Source: a virus. From it: 41,358 nucleotides of DNA. The position numbers and the translations under genes were made by a program. The DNA lies in IMG/VR virus record IMGVR_UViG_3300027503_000030, positions 1-41,358 of that record. One strand, written 5' to 3'. This document shows positions 1 through 10,972 of this stretch, one piece after another. Each line of letters opens with the position of its first letter. The stretch's first letter is position 1. Below the pieces are notes generated by a model. It made no database searches, was not told where the DNA came from, and saw only the letters and a list, made by a program, of their open reading frames with translations.

Positions 1-24
1 TATATATTCTTATTAATATTGTAT

Positions 25-1698
25 TTAGTAGTCCATACGAATAATAACATTCATATCTACATCATCTCGCATCTTGAGAGGTCTTCCAAATTTAGCAACA
101 GCTACCAATTCAAAATTTTTATTGTAAAGTCCAACTGTTGTAGCATAGGGTGTTAAAGAACCTGTAAAATCATTCAAATACAAATTTGATTTTGGACTTT
201 GTATAGATGTTGGATTCATTGTTTTATTAAATGAACCTGCTTTAATTCTAACTAAAGTTTCGTATTCGTATATAGTATACCTGTTTTTATAGGTAAGATT
301 CCATTGGCTACTCTTTAAAACATTATGATATTTTTTTATAGGAGATGTTATAATTATCTCACCTCTTCTATAATATACATTACCTACATTAGTAGTTTGA
401 TATGCTAATATATTTGATGAATTAGCTAATGATTGTGATATCTCTGTATTTGTAGCAGCCTTACTGTAAAATCTAAATTCATCTATAGAACCAGAATATT
501 GTTTTGTTCCATTTCTATCTTCTGCACCTATTATTATTGTGTGTGCATTTATGGGTTCATTATTTATATCTGACCCTGATGATTCTAGTATACCATCTAT
601 ATATAATCTTAATATTTTACTATTCTTAGTTACACAAATATGATGGAACGCTCCATCATTTATAGATGAACTGCTAATTAATGACATTGTCTTTATGCCA
701 TCAGACCTCTTAAACAATATTTTTCCTGTATTTCCACCCGCAGTTTGATTATATATAGATATATCATATGGATAATACTCTACAGGCATATAAGTTATAC
801 TAGAACTTACATAATTTCTTTTGTATGAATATCCTGTATCTGATATAGTATCAAATTCACCTGATTGTAATATATTACTATATCTTTTTTTTGTAAGTAT
901 TGAATTTATATTAGAAGTTAAATTACTTTGACTTATTGGTGCTTTTGTCCAAAAACTTATTGTGAAATTTTCATCCAATTCATAAGATAATTGTTCAAAA
1001 TGAGGTATTTCAACATAACTTGTACCTTTGAAATCAATCTTAGCTCCGCTTCCTGTATTATTTATCGGTATTCCACTACTTAATCCTACATTATGAACTC
1101 TATAATTGAGAGATTCTCCTATTGTGTTTGACTCAAACTGTGAATTTTTTGCTATACTACTTCCAAAACCCTTTTTTGTATGTTTGAATAAATCTTGAAA
1201 CCCTAAATAAGCATCTAAGTAATTTGAATCTACTATACTTGATGAATTTATAGTATAATCATATAAATTATTATGCAAATCATCTTTTATTTGTATATTA
1301 GAACTTACTATATTTATACTACCTTTTTTAAATCCATCCCCCATATCCATATATGGAGCAGATATAATACTTGACGTTAAAAATAATCTTTTTTCTGTAT
1401 ATCTTTTTGAATTTCCCTCCCAAGATTCATAGGAATCATAAGCATTTCTGTAATACATATGATTTAACACTCTCCAATTTAAATAATTATATGAACCATC
1501 AGAACTTGTTGGAGCATTTATAACATCATTTTTAGATGAACTTATATGCAATGAATCTTTATAATAGTTTGCTATTTTAAAAGAATATCCTAAAGATTGT
1601 AATTTATTAGAATTGATGGAAAATGTCTTGTTAGCTTCGTATGGAAGTACATTATAATCAGACTTTTTAACTTTTTCAAATACAGAAAGTTCATACAT
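25..1698 (-). CDS. LamG-domain tail/fibre structural protein
   Basis: 557 aa, last gene of the minus-strand tail block and only 4 bp after its upstream neighbour. Residues about 235-420 look like a concanavalin A/LamG sandwich: a strand with FTISFWTKAP, then GAFHHICVTK, LRLYIDGILESSG and GSIDEFRFYSKA, the usual LamG order. The last 40 residues (TTVGLYNKNFELVAVAK ... MDY) match the C-terminal module of the proteins at 4737-5819 and 1703-4726. LamG domains in phage tails usually bind glycans, so a receptor-binding or distal tail role is inferred. The exact virion position is unknown. Confidence 0.75.
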   Translation of the reverse strand: MYELSVFEKVKKSDYNVLPYEANKTFSINSNKLQSLGYSFKIANYYKDSLHISSSKNDVINAPTSSDGSYNYLNWRVLNHMYYRNAYDSYESWEGNSKRYTEKRLFLTSSIISAPYMDMGDGFKKGSINIVSSNIQIKDDLHNNLYDYTINSSSIVDSNYLDAYLGFQDLFKHTKKGFGSSIAKNSQFESNTIGESLNYRVHNVGLSSGIPINNTGSGAKIDFKGTSYVEIPHFEQLSYELDENFTISFWTKAPISQSNLTSNINSILTKKRYSNILQSGEFDTISDTGYSYKRNYVSSSITYMPVEYYPYDISIYNQTAGGNTGKILFKRSDGIKTMSLISSSSINDGAFHHICVTKNSKILRLYIDGILESSGSDINNEPINAHTIIIGAEDRNGTKQYSGSIDEFRFYSKAATNTEISQSLANSSNILAYQTTNVGNVYYRRGEIIITSPIKKYHNVLKSSQWNLTYKNRYTIYEYETLVRIKAGSFNKTMNPTSIQSPKSNLYLNDFTGSLTPYATTVGLYNKNFELVAVAKFGRPLKMRDDVDMNVIIRMDY

Positions 1699-1702
1699 AT
1701 TA

Positions 1703-4700
1703 TTAGAACTTTAATTTTACAGTAAATACTACTTCTTCTGTGAAATTATTTAACTCAGCTTTACTTACTTTTCCTACAGCAATTAAATTTCTATTATCAT
1801 CATATAATCCTATAGTAGTTATATATGTTGTAGGTCTATCTATAAATGTACTATTTAATACAGCTGTGTTATCTAAAATTTCTGGAGCTACGCTAACATC
1901 GTTTGGAACTCCATATTGTAGATATTGTAATCCATCAGTATTATATATACTTGGATTATTACTAAAATTAAACTCCTTATTTTTAACGTGTATATAATAA
2001 TAGTATGTTAGCTCTTCTTTCGTTGCTCTTGCTTTCATACCTAACTTATCACCACTTATATCAGTATACAATGCAGCACCTGATATAGCTGTAAAGAGTT
2101 TCAATTGGTTCTTACCATCTATTTCTCTACTTGTTACTGTTCCGAATGACGCGGATACATCAAGTTTATTAGCATCTAACAGTACAACACCTAAACTCGG
2201 ATACAACTTACCATAATAATGTGGATTACTAGTATTATATACTCCATCTTCTATAGAACCTGATACAATATTATATTCTAAAGGTGCAGATGGTGTTGCT
2301 TTTTGTGGATTATCATTTATTTTATAATCAGATATTAGTCTTAGTACTTTACCTTGACCTCCCAATTCTACATTTGAACCTGTATGGTATCGCATATTAG
2401 AACTAGCAATAAATTGAGAACCTGATAAGTGAGCTATATTTAATTCTAACGCATTATAATCTGCTCTTGTATCTCTTCTATCTTTTTGATACGATACAAC
2501 ATAGAAATGCTTTGTAGGAGTTCCTGATAGATTCAACCTATCTTGACTATTTCCTACTATAATATTCTTATATTGACCGTATATAGCTCTTGTAGGAGTA
2601 TCATTATATTGACCTCCCTCATCATTTGAACCTGAGCCTTCTATATGACCATATGCTAAACTAAATTGTACAGATGAAGTAGGATAACTTAATCTTTCGT
2701 GATATATGTGTGTATAGTAATTATCTATGGAATCTGATATACTTGATGTATAAAATGAAACCATATTTGCTATCCCATTTGAAAACATACCCTTGGTTAT
2801 TACCGAGTTATATTTCATTTGGTCTATAGAATCTATCTTCTTTAACCAATAATTTGTGGGTAATGCTACTCCTGTATAATTAACATCTACTGTTGTTGGA
2901 CTACATATATTTATTGATATCTTCCTCTCTGGAGGAGTTACGAATATCATCCCCGCAACTTTTATAGGTTCAAAATACAAGGTATAATCACCTGTATCTA
3001 AACTATAATCATTTATAGAGCCTTCTCCTATCTGTCCTACATTTGTAATAAATACTTTTGGTTTTATATTTAAACCTGATATATTCGGTGTTACATTTAC
3101 TCTTACTGATAAACTTCCTCTTATTTTTGAAAACGAAGGATAAAAGTAACTTTCTAATCTAGTTTGATATTGTGATACTGTAAATGTATAGCTACTAGGA
3201 CTTCCATCACTAAATGTGAAATATGGATGACTTGGTTTGTTAAATACTACAGTATGAGTTGTACCTACAACTAATGTTGCAGTTGCTTGACCAGAACCTA
3301 TTGATACTCCATCAAGTATTATACTACCAAGATTTAAAGAACCTAACATTGGGTCTAATGACCTTCCACATCTACTTCTAATAATCTCAGCTAAATCTTC
3401 AGCAATAACTGATAGGAATGTTATAGAAACTACATCTTCACCTGGTGGTGGGGGTGGAGGTGTTGGTGTTAGAGTTGGTGGTTCAATAATTATACCACCT
3501 CCTGGGCATCCATATTGTCCTGCTATAGGTCTTAGATTAGGATTATAATTTTTAGGTGGTAACCCAAATCTCCTATCAGCACCATCAACAAAGTAATAAT
3601 ATCTTGTTGTTGGCGATATAGGTAATGAGATATCTCTATATCTCTGTGCTTCATCACCTCGTATTTGTGTGTAAACTTCTGCACCTAATCTACCATCATT
3701 TGTACACTCTCTTAATAGAAAATACTGGTCATTACTTGGTGCAGGTTCTACAGGAGGTATTAAATCTGTTCTATCTTCAGTTTGAGTTGGGCAATTGAAT
3801 AAACCTGCCAACGGTATAAAAGTAGAATCATATTGTGATGGTGGAGTACTAGAAAATATACTTCTACCTGTAAATACATAAATTGGTCTACCTAATGTAA
3901 GACGAGTTGTATTACTGAATCTTTGATTAGCAGATGCGTTAGTAGTTGTATACTTTATATCACTACCGTTACAATTTACTAATTCGTAATAAGTAATTTT
4001 TCTATCTTCAGTCGAACCTCCACCACTTTCGCTACCATCAGCACTACAATTCTGCTTTCCAAAAACTTTTTGTATACTTCCATTAAAAAAGTTTGGAACA
4101 TCAGAAAGGTCTCTTACACTACCTGTATATACATAAAATTCATTTGTTATAGGGTCTATGTAAGTTTGATTAGCTATATCAGGTCTTATGGTAGTAAATG
4201 CGTAACCACCGTTACATCCACTTAATTCATAATATCTAATTGTTACAGGTATAGGTGTAGGTGTCGGAACAGGAGCACAATCAAAACTATTTGAACAATT
4301 TGTACCTGATGCTACTATAGAAATATTTGAGTTACTCGTTGGAGTTGTACCATTCCTAACACATATATTTCTTGTTTGGCTGTAAAATACGCTTATAGTA
4401 GTAACTCCACCAGAACAAGAAGAATATGATACTACAGCTTCATTGCTTTCTAAATCATCATTTGTAATACTATAACATTGACATCCTGTACCTACTATTG
4501 GTAAAGGTGTTGGTGTTGGTGTTGGTTCTATACCTCTACTTATACCTCCACTACCATCTACAACTTGACTATCTTCATTATTATTTGAAGAGCCTCCTAA
4601 TAAATATGCATTTAAGTCTGCTAAAAATTGAACCCTATCTCCTTCATTTGGATATAATTGTTGTAAATATCTTCCTCGAAGTGATTCTGGAAGTGCTAAA

Positions 4701-4726
4701 TAATTTTCAAATAGTATAGGATTCAT
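1703..4726 (-). CDS. Large modular tail protein with Cys-rich repeats and conserved C-terminal structural domain
   Basis: 1007 aa. The N-terminal half has several 60-70 aa units starting with YYEL..C or similar and ending in a Cys (for example YYELSGCNGGYAFTT ... FGKQNC), separated by Pro/Thr linkers such as PTPTPTPLP and PTPTPPPPPPGE. A possible beta-sandwich region follows at about residues 430-620. The last 380 residues align with the whole 360-aa neighbour at 4737-5819 (YGHIEGSGSNDEGG versus FGHRFGSGSAGEGG; YITTIGLYDDN in both). This protein is therefore a duplicated tail protein with an added adhesive N-terminus. Host-surface binding is inferred from architecture only. Confidence 0.75.
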   Translation of the reverse strand: MNPILFENYLALPESLRGRYLQQLYPNEGDRVQFLADLNAYLLGGSSNNNEDSQVVDGSGGISRGIEPTPTPTPLPIVGTGCQCYSITNDDLESNEAVVSYSSCSGGVTTISVFYSQTRNICVRNGTTPTSNSNISIVASGTNCSNSFDCAPVPTPTPIPVTIRYYELSGCNGGYAFTTIRPDIANQTYIDPITNEFYVYTGSVRDLSDVPNFFNGSIQKVFGKQNCSADGSESGGGSTEDRKITYYELVNCNGSDIKYTTTNASANQRFSNTTRLTLGRPIYVFTGRSIFSSTPPSQYDSTFIPLAGLFNCPTQTEDRTDLIPPVEPAPSNDQYFLLRECTNDGRLGAEVYTQIRGDEAQRYRDISLPISPTTRYYYFVDGADRRFGLPPKNYNPNLRPIAGQYGCPGGGIIIEPPTLTPTPPPPPPGEDVVSITFLSVIAEDLAEIIRSRCGRSLDPMLGSLNLGSIILDGVSIGSGQATATLVVGTTHTVVFNKPSHPYFTFSDGSPSSYTFTVSQYQTRLESYFYPSFSKIRGSLSVRVNVTPNISGLNIKPKVFITNVGQIGEGSINDYSLDTGDYTLYFEPIKVAGMIFVTPPERKISINICSPTTVDVNYTGVALPTNYWLKKIDSIDQMKYNSVITKGMFSNGIANMVSFYTSSISDSIDNYYTHIYHERLSYPTSSVQFSLAYGHIEGSGSNDEGGQYNDTPTRAIYGQYKNIIVGNSQDRLNLSGTPTKHFYVVSYQKDRRDTRADYNALELNIAHLSGSQFIASSNMRYHTGSNVELGGQGKVLRLISDYKINDNPQKATPSAPLEYNIVSGSIEDGVYNTSNPHYYGKLYPSLGVVLLDANKLDVSASFGTVTSREIDGKNQLKLFTAISGAALYTDISGDKLGMKARATKEELTYYYYIHVKNKEFNFSNNPSIYNTDGLQYLQYGVPNDVSVAPEILDNTAVLNSTFIDRPTTYITTIGLYDDNRNLIAVGKVSKAELNNFTEEVVFTVKLKF

Positions 4727-4736
4727 TTAATATTTT

Positions 4737-5819
4737 TTAATAATCTAACTTAACTTCAATCAGAGTTTCTTTTCTGAATGATTTTTGTATAGGTTTACTT
4801 GATTTTGCAACAGCTAACAAATTTTTATTGTCATCATATAATCCTATAGTTGTTATATATACTTTAGGGTCATTTATAAAGTCAGAAATAGCTAAATCTC
4901 CATCTGAACCTGTTACAAATGTTGGATTATTTGAAAAGTTAAATTGAGATGCTCTTGCTCTAACAAAATAATGAGTTGATTTAACATATTCTTTACTTCT
5001 TGCCGACAATCCGAGAATATCTCCACTTAAATCTGTTAAGTTTGCCGCAGAACCTGATAATGATTTATATAATTTATATGCATTATCTCCCGCAACATCT
5101 GAACCTGTTACTGTTCCAAAGGATGCTGATAAGTCTAGCTTATGTCCATCTAAAACAACAACTCCCAATCTTGGAAATATTTTACCATAATATTTTGGAG
5201 ATGTAGGAGTAAATACTCCTCCTTCTATAGAACCTGAAACTATATTATAAACTTCTCCTGCTGAAGTCATAGTTGCAGATGCTATCTTACTATCATCTAC
5301 TAATCTTAATGCTCTTGCATTTCCTAATTTAACATTAGAACCAGTATGAGCTGCGTTTGTTCCAGGCCCTGCTATATATTGAGAACCTGATAAATGATGT
5401 AGATTTATCTCAATATTACCTTCATCTATACCATCTTTTAATCTTGACCTATTAAAATTTAAGATATATATGTAATTTGAGTTTACACCATTATTAGTAA
5501 ATGACTTTATACCTGCATCTAAGCATAATTGCCTATATTGTGAGTATATAGCCCTAGATGGTGTATCATCTACTTGACCTCCCTCACCCGCAGACCCTGA
5601 GCCGAATCTATGTCCAAAAGCAACAGAGAATTGAGCTTCTGCTGTTGGTGCACTAGATGCACTATTATATAATTCATAATAGTATGTCTTTTGGGCTGCT
5701 GTCTGAGCAGACGAAGTGAAAAATGTAATTAAATTACCTACATTATTCGAAAACATTGCCCTTGTTACAGTTTCCTGTTGATTTGGAACAATATCATCAG
5801 CTTGAAATCTAACGAACAT
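4737..5819 (-). CDS. Conserved T4-like structural protein (paralogue of the C-terminus of the downstream gene)
   Basis: 360 aa. Contains stretches I recall from conserved T4-like marine phage structural proteins: FSVAFGHRFGSGSAGEGG, DTPSRAIYSQYRQL, LSGSQYIAG, YYGKIFPRLGVVVLDG, FNFSNNPTF and the terminal YITTIGLYDDNKNLLAVAK. These are seen directly; membership of that uncharacterised virion family is from memory, not a search. It lies between the 228-aa structural gene and its longer paralogue. It probably belongs to the baseplate or distal tail, but no specific T4 counterpart can be assigned. Confidence 0.75.
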   Translation of the reverse strand: MFVRFQADDIVPNQQETVTRAMFSNNVGNLITFFTSSAQTAAQKTYYYELYNSASSAPTAEAQFSVAFGHRFGSGSAGEGGQVDDTPSRAIYSQYRQLCLDAGIKSFTNNGVNSNYIYILNFNRSRLKDGIDEGNIEINLHHLSGSQYIAGPGTNAAHTGSNVKLGNARALRLVDDSKIASATMTSAGEVYNIVSGSIEGGVFTPTSPKYYGKIFPRLGVVVLDGHKLDLSASFGTVTGSDVAGDNAYKLYKSLSGSAANLTDLSGDILGLSARSKEYVKSTHYFVRARASQFNFSNNPTFVTGSDGDLAISDFINDPKVYITTIGLYDDNKNLLAVAKSSKPIQKSFRKETLIEVKLDY

Positions 5820-5833
5820 ATTTTTTTATTTTA

Positions 5834-6520
5834 TTATACAGTAATATTTGCAGCAGAAGAATTTGTTTGAGTTAATCTATTTACTGATAACTCAATGGTA
5901 ACTCTACCACCTGTTTCATTTCCAATAATAGTCAAAGTTGCTTTCTTAGACCTAATTGTAGAGAACTTACCTGAAAGAACAAATGAAGTTCCACTTACAG
6001 TTACTGTCTGCGAAGATTCTAAATCACTAATAGCAAGAGGTACGCTACTTGCCGTATCTTGACCTGAAGCTTGTGCTGGTGATGGAGTTACTGATACAAA
6101 TGTTGCTACGTCACTATCACTTAATACTGCTGTATAACCTAATGCAATATTGCCACTTGGAAAGTTTACAGTATTTGGAGTAATAGTGATTCTATCAGTA
6201 GGTGATTTAAATGTATAGGAACTTTGAGGAACTGATACTACAGGAATTCTAATAGTATTTTTTGGTAAAGTAACTAAAGGGTATTTCATAACTTGAGTTT
6301 CATCTGTAACTGCCTCCGTAATAGGTAAATTTTCTATAGTTCTTCCATAGTATGCACTACCTAGGGGATGGTCACTGTTCCACAGTGTATAATCTATTTC
6401 ATCATCTGCTAATGCAAAATAAGTTACTCTAAATTCGTTTTGTCCTCTTGCCAACAATTCTCTTCCTTTTTTTGTAAGAACTGCATCAATAACAATTGAG
6501 GAATTGTTTAAATATCCCAT
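5834..6520 (-). CDS. Conserved T4-like tail/baseplate-associated structural protein
   Basis: 228 aa. The N-terminus (MGYLNNSSIVIDAVLTKKG, then FALADDEIDYTLWN, HPLGSAYYGRTIENLPI and TDETQ) matches a conserved structural protein family I know from marine T4-like phages, of unassigned function. The second half (about residues 105-228) is a beta-rich, Ser/Thr/Val-rich region resembling an Ig-like domain. The gene sits between the 1465-aa tail protein and the paralogous pair. A TATTTATA box lies on the coding strand at 6537-6544, 16 nt before the ATG, so it may have its own promoter within the block. Confidence 0.75.
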   Translation of the reverse strand: MGYLNNSSIVIDAVLTKKGRELLARGQNEFRVTYFALADDEIDYTLWNSDHPLGSAYYGRTIENLPITEAVTDETQVMKYPLVTLPKNTIRIPVVSVPQSSYTFKSPTDRITITPNTVNFPSGNIALGYTAVLSDSDVATFVSVTPSPAQASGQDTASSVPLAISDLESSQTVTVSGTSFVLSGKFSTIRSKKATLTIIGNETGGRVTIELSVNRLTQTNSSAANITV

Positions 6521-6536
6521 ATTAAAGTTTTTTTAT

Positions 6537-6544
6537 TATAAATA
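6537..6544 (-). promoter_or_regulatory. Candidate phage promoter box TATTTATA
   Basis: Reads TATTTATA on the coding strand in the 40-bp gap between two structural genes, 16 nt upstream of the ATG at 6520. It is one of a recurrent set in this window; assignment as a promoter is inference. Confidence 0.35.
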
Positions 6545-6560
6545 TATAGTTTGTTTTAAA

Positions 6561-9500
6561 TTATTGAACTATTATTTCATTTTCATTTACAATTTTAACA
6601 GAAACTACAGGGCCTCCATAAACAGTCTCTGTTGAATCTATATTTATACCTGCTCCTGAAATTTTTGAACCTCTAAATCTAACTCTCATAATGTCACTAT
6701 CCTCTACATATTGGTAATTCGAATCTACAAGAGATGCAGAATAATATGCATTATATTCTTTATTTATTTTATAATATAATTCTCTGTTATAATCATTACT
6801 ATAACCTCCAACATTTGATAAATATACGGGAGATTTTAGCATATTAGGAGATGTCTGACCTAGTATAAAATTACCTGAACTAGAGTAATGATATTCTATT
6901 TTTTTATATTTACTATTTACACTAGAACCGCTAATATGTTGATTAATAATTCCTCCCCCATTCTGTTTTCTAAATATTGTATTGTTTTTATTAAATACTA
7001 CATAATTATATTTATTTAAAAATTCTTTAAATAATAAACCTTTTAGATTTCTTTCAGTTGATATGTTAGGTTGAATAGTTTTAAAATAAAATGTATAATT
7101 CATACTATCTAATTGAACTTGATTAAATGCAACTATTGTTGATGTTATATCTTTAACATAAAATGTACCAACAGCATTTTCATCTAAGTTTAATAAATTA
7201 TTTTTATTTAGATTTCTTTTTGTTACATTAGTTTTTATTGTATACGGTTTATATACATAATCAGATATAGTTTTTTGTTTTATAACTCCATTAATATCTT
7301 TATATGTATAACTTATAGTATCTAATACAACATCAGCATTTGGTAATGGTTGTAAATATTTAAAATATGTATCATTTAATTTAATATTTGTGTTTATTGT
7401 TGTAGCACTATTATTATTATTTAAAACTATATTAGATATATTATTTGTATTTACTATTTTATTATAGTAATTACCTAAATCTAATACTAAATTTATAGAT
7501 GATGCCCTACCTATAGAATCTACTACTATATTACTATTTGATACAGTATTATCTATATTGTATATATTTAAATTTTCTGATGTTTTATATTTATTTCTTT
7601 CTATTTCAACATCTAAATTAACTTTATATTTTGATTTTAATTTATCTCTTTGTAGTTCTAATTCTGGAGAATATTTTAAATTGGTTTTATTTTTTGACCT
7701 TTCAATTTCTACATCTAATGGATAGTCTATATTACCTATTAAATTCGGTACTATGTTAGAATTTATATTCATTACAGCACCTTCTAGTATAGCATCTTGC
7801 TTCGGAAAACTAACTATTGGAAACTTTCTTTCTATCTTAGACCTTTCTAATATAGATGGTTCTATTAATACACCTGTAACTAAATTTGAACGTGCAGGAA
7901 CTAATTGTTTAACTTGTTCAAACACTGAGTAATCATAAAGACTAAATACTTCTATGTATTTTCCTATATCATTTGCTCTCGCAAACTTTTTAAAGTATTC
8001 GTTACGAGCAAATTCTAAAGATTTATAAATATTGGATGTTCCATCTTTTGGGTCTCCTACAAAATTTTCAAAATTATAAGCACCAAATTGATTAGATATA
8101 TCTTTATTAATTTGGTCAGTTGGTGAAAATACTATAGCTAATCTATTACTATCTTTTTGTTCTTTATCATACCTATTTACTGTAGCTTTTCTATCAGGTG
8201 CTAAATCAGTAAGCAAATTTGTAGATTCAAATCTAATCTTATTAGATTTTGGATTATTTGCACCTAATGATGGAAATTGTCTGTAATGTGTTTCAGTTTT
8301 CGAAGTATATTGATATGCTTGAGTTCCACTAAAGTTTTTAAATGTTGCTATATTACTTCCATAAAATCTTTGATTAGGATGACTTGAACTTACAATATAA
8401 TATGTAGAATGGTCATCTCTTATGTTATCAATTCCTAAAGGGTAATATCTAAATAATTCATCATATGATGATGTATATGCATTAGCATTATAGCTAGATG
8501 GGTTTAATACGTGTGAATCAAATACATTTTTACTATATTTTCCAAAATACTCTTTATATGATTGTATAGAACCGCTAAATCTTAATGAATTACTACCTGT
8601 AGTTCCACCTAAAACAACTATATGACCACTTGGTAATATGCTATTACTAGCTCCTAATGAATATAATAATTTACTTGGATTAGCAGATATACTAAAACTA
8701 GAAGATATAGATATTCTATTTTCTACAAAATCACTAGATTTTGCACAATCTATATTTACAGTTCCATCAAATGCTGAACCGCTATATATTGGGTAATTAC
8801 TATGTATTCTAATAGTCCATATATCATTATCGTATAGAGGCATTAAACTACTAGTCGATTGTATAGTCTTAAAATTACCTAATGAGCCTGTCTTTATTGA
8901 ATATTTTAAATAACCATATGTTTTTTTACCATATAATGATGAAGTATAATGAACTAATTGTAAATTCTGTAATATATTACTTCTATTTGCATTATCTTCT
9001 ACAGCCCATAAACTCATACTAACACTACCAGTATAGTCTGTTCTAAATCTAAATTCAGTAGTTTGTGGTACTTTACTTATATTATCTAAAGATGAAGTAT
9101 ATAATCTTCTAGGAATTTCTATATATTGATTTTGCCTTAAATTTAATAAATATTGAAATTTATCTTCAGACAATAATGGTGGATTATCTTCATCTATTTG
9201 TGGGCCACCATATTCTTTTACACCTATTAATGTAAATGGAATTCCATATATAGAAAATAATGCTCTAACAGACCTTATAGAACCTTTAGTTTTTAGAAGA
9301 TATGGTAAGTTATTGACAACCCTCCTCCAAATTTGATGTGTTAGATTTTCATAAGATTTACTAACTAATTCACCCGATGGTTCTGAATAGCTTCCTGTTG
9401 AATCTGTACCTAGCTTATATAACCATAAATCACTTAAATTCCTAGTATTTTGAATTTTCCATCCTAATGACTTGATATAGTATGGTAATAAATTATTTGG

Positions 9501-10958
9501 TATACCCCTTTCAGGATGTTCATCTCTTTCGTGTATACTTGTTAATTTCCTAATAAAACTATGAGTATTATCAAAATGCTGACCAATCATATGTAGAAAT
9601 AATACATACTGGCTATTACGTTCATCTCTTAATATATGGTCAGGGGTATTATAATAAAAACTGTTATAATTAGTTCTATCATATTCTGTAGCTACATTTA
9701 TATTTTTTTGATACCAAGATATATACTGTGAACTAGTTGTATGTAGATTTACATATTTACCACTTTGGATATATTTTGGATTAGGCTCTATACTACCTGA
9801 TATATCATAACTGAATAAACTTCCTGTTTTTTCGTATAAAAAAGTTTCAAACCTATCAAAACTACTTTTTATTTTACTTATTCTATTAGTATAATTAGTA
9901 GCTGAATTTACTACATATATAGAACCTGATACTGAATTATTAGCTTGTTGATACTGAGTTTTATAATATTCAATTAACTTTAATTTATAGTCATAATTTT
10001 TAATCCTCTCGACAGCAGAACCATAATATACAAAATTTTTAAAATCAGTATAGTCTATATTTAAATCTATATCAGTAGAACCTGAGAATATTTTATTTAT
10101 TATTGTATTTGTAGTATCAGAGTCACTATCTAATAGGGAATTCCAACTTTTAACATTTGTTTCATTACTAACCTCTATATCAGAACATAATTTATAATTA
10201 GAATTACTTAGAATTCTTACTGAGTTTGGATACTTAGATAAATCATTTAAAGTATCTGAATTTGAAGACCTGACATTAAATGTATCACTATAGTCTTCTA
10301 ATACTTTATACGCTATACGACAACTATTATTATTACTTAGTTCAGCTAAAAGTGGAGAATATAGTTTAACATATAATACTATTCTATCTCTACAATCAAC
10401 TTTTATATTTACTATTTGAACTACTTTATTTTCGTTGAAATTTAAAACTAAATTATTTAATAAATTATTTGCTCTGAGACTTCCCGCAAAATTTTTGAAT
10501 AATTCAACTTCTGATACTATACTTGGATTATTTAGTATATAAGAATCTTTTACAAATAATTTTAATTCAGTCCTATCAGGACTTATTTCTTGTATAGTAA
10601 ACGGATTACTGTCATAGTCTCCTATTAAGTTTACAAAAAATGACATTATTACTTTAAAATTGCCATATAGCAAATTATTACTATCAAATATATTAGCAAT
10701 ATCAAAAGTAAAGTCTGAATATTTAGTTGAATGTTTATATGAAGTATTATAATCAGATATTATATAATCACCATTGAAATTATATATATGAGACTCAACA
10801 CTTAACTTATACTTAGAATTAACTTCTGTAGATATTTCTGAAAGTACAGCAATATCTTGACTTATCGTACTTATATCATTTTTAGATATTACAAATGCTT
10901 CTAATTTATTTTTAGCATTTTTAATCTCGGTACTATTTGTATATCTTTCTAATGACAT
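6561..10958 (-). CDS. Very large tail/baseplate structural protein with a LamG-like region
   Basis: 1465 aa, the largest protein here. Around residues 535-585 it has the block HQIWRRVVNNLPYLLKTKG, RSVRALFSIYGIP and EYGGP, which I recognise from large structural proteins of T4-like marine phages. A LamG/concanavalin-like stretch follows at about 595-780 (TTEFRFRTDYTGSVSMSLWA ... IWTIRIHSN). The last 500 residues are repetitive, Asn/Lys-rich and of no recognised family, with a short internal repeat (LDVEIERSKNKT and LDVEIERNKYKT). It lies directly downstream of the collagen-like fibre gene. A peripheral baseplate or fibre-base role is likely; the T4 counterpart is unclear. Confidence 0.7.
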   Translation of the reverse strand: MSLERYTNSTEIKNAKNKLEAFVISKNDISTISQDIAVLSEISTEVNSKYKLSVESHIYNFNGDYIISDYNTSYKHSTKYSDFTFDIANIFDSNNLLYGNFKVIMSFFVNLIGDYDSNPFTIQEISPDRTELKLFVKDSYILNNPSIVSEVELFKNFAGSLRANNLLNNLVLNFNENKVVQIVNIKVDCRDRIVLYVKLYSPLLAELSNNNSCRIAYKVLEDYSDTFNVRSSNSDTLNDLSKYPNSVRILSNSNYKLCSDIEVSNETNVKSWNSLLDSDSDTTNTIINKIFSGSTDIDLNIDYTDFKNFVYYGSAVERIKNYDYKLKLIEYYKTQYQQANNSVSGSIYVVNSATNYTNRISKIKSSFDRFETFLYEKTGSLFSYDISGSIEPNPKYIQSGKYVNLHTTSSQYISWYQKNINVATEYDRTNYNSFYYNTPDHILRDERNSQYVLFLHMIGQHFDNTHSFIRKLTSIHERDEHPERGIPNNLLPYYIKSLGWKIQNTRNLSDLWLYKLGTDSTGSYSEPSGELVSKSYENLTHQIWRRVVNNLPYLLKTKGSIRSVRALFSIYGIPFTLIGVKEYGGPQIDEDNPPLLSEDKFQYLLNLRQNQYIEIPRRLYTSSLDNISKVPQTTEFRFRTDYTGSVSMSLWAVEDNANRSNILQNLQLVHYTSSLYGKKTYGYLKYSIKTGSLGNFKTIQSTSSLMPLYDNDIWTIRIHSNYPIYSGSAFDGTVNIDCAKSSDFVENRISISSSFSISANPSKLLYSLGASNSILPSGHIVVLGGTTGSNSLRFSGSIQSYKEYFGKYSKNVFDSHVLNPSSYNANAYTSSYDELFRYYPLGIDNIRDDHSTYYIVSSSHPNQRFYGSNIATFKNFSGTQAYQYTSKTETHYRQFPSLGANNPKSNKIRFESTNLLTDLAPDRKATVNRYDKEQKDSNRLAIVFSPTDQINKDISNQFGAYNFENFVGDPKDGTSNIYKSLEFARNEYFKKFARANDIGKYIEVFSLYDYSVFEQVKQLVPARSNLVTGVLIEPSILERSKIERKFPIVSFPKQDAILEGAVMNINSNIVPNLIGNIDYPLDVEIERSKNKTNLKYSPELELQRDKLKSKYKVNLDVEIERNKYKTSENLNIYNIDNTVSNSNIVVDSIGRASSINLVLDLGNYYNKIVNTNNISNIVLNNNNSATTINTNIKLNDTYFKYLQPLPNADVVLDTISYTYKDINGVIKQKTISDYVYKPYTIKTNVTKRNLNKNNLLNLDENAVGTFYVKDITSTIVAFNQVQLDSMNYTFYFKTIQPNISTERNLKGLLFKEFLNKYNYVVFNKNNTIFRKQNGGGIINQHISGSSVNSKYKKIEYHYSSSGNFILGQTSPNMLKSPVYLSNVGGYSNDYNRELYYKINKEYNAYYSASLVDSNYQYVEDSDIMRVRFRGSKISGAGINIDSTETVYGGPVVSVKIVNENEIIVQ

Positions 10959-10972
10959 ATTATATATAAGTA

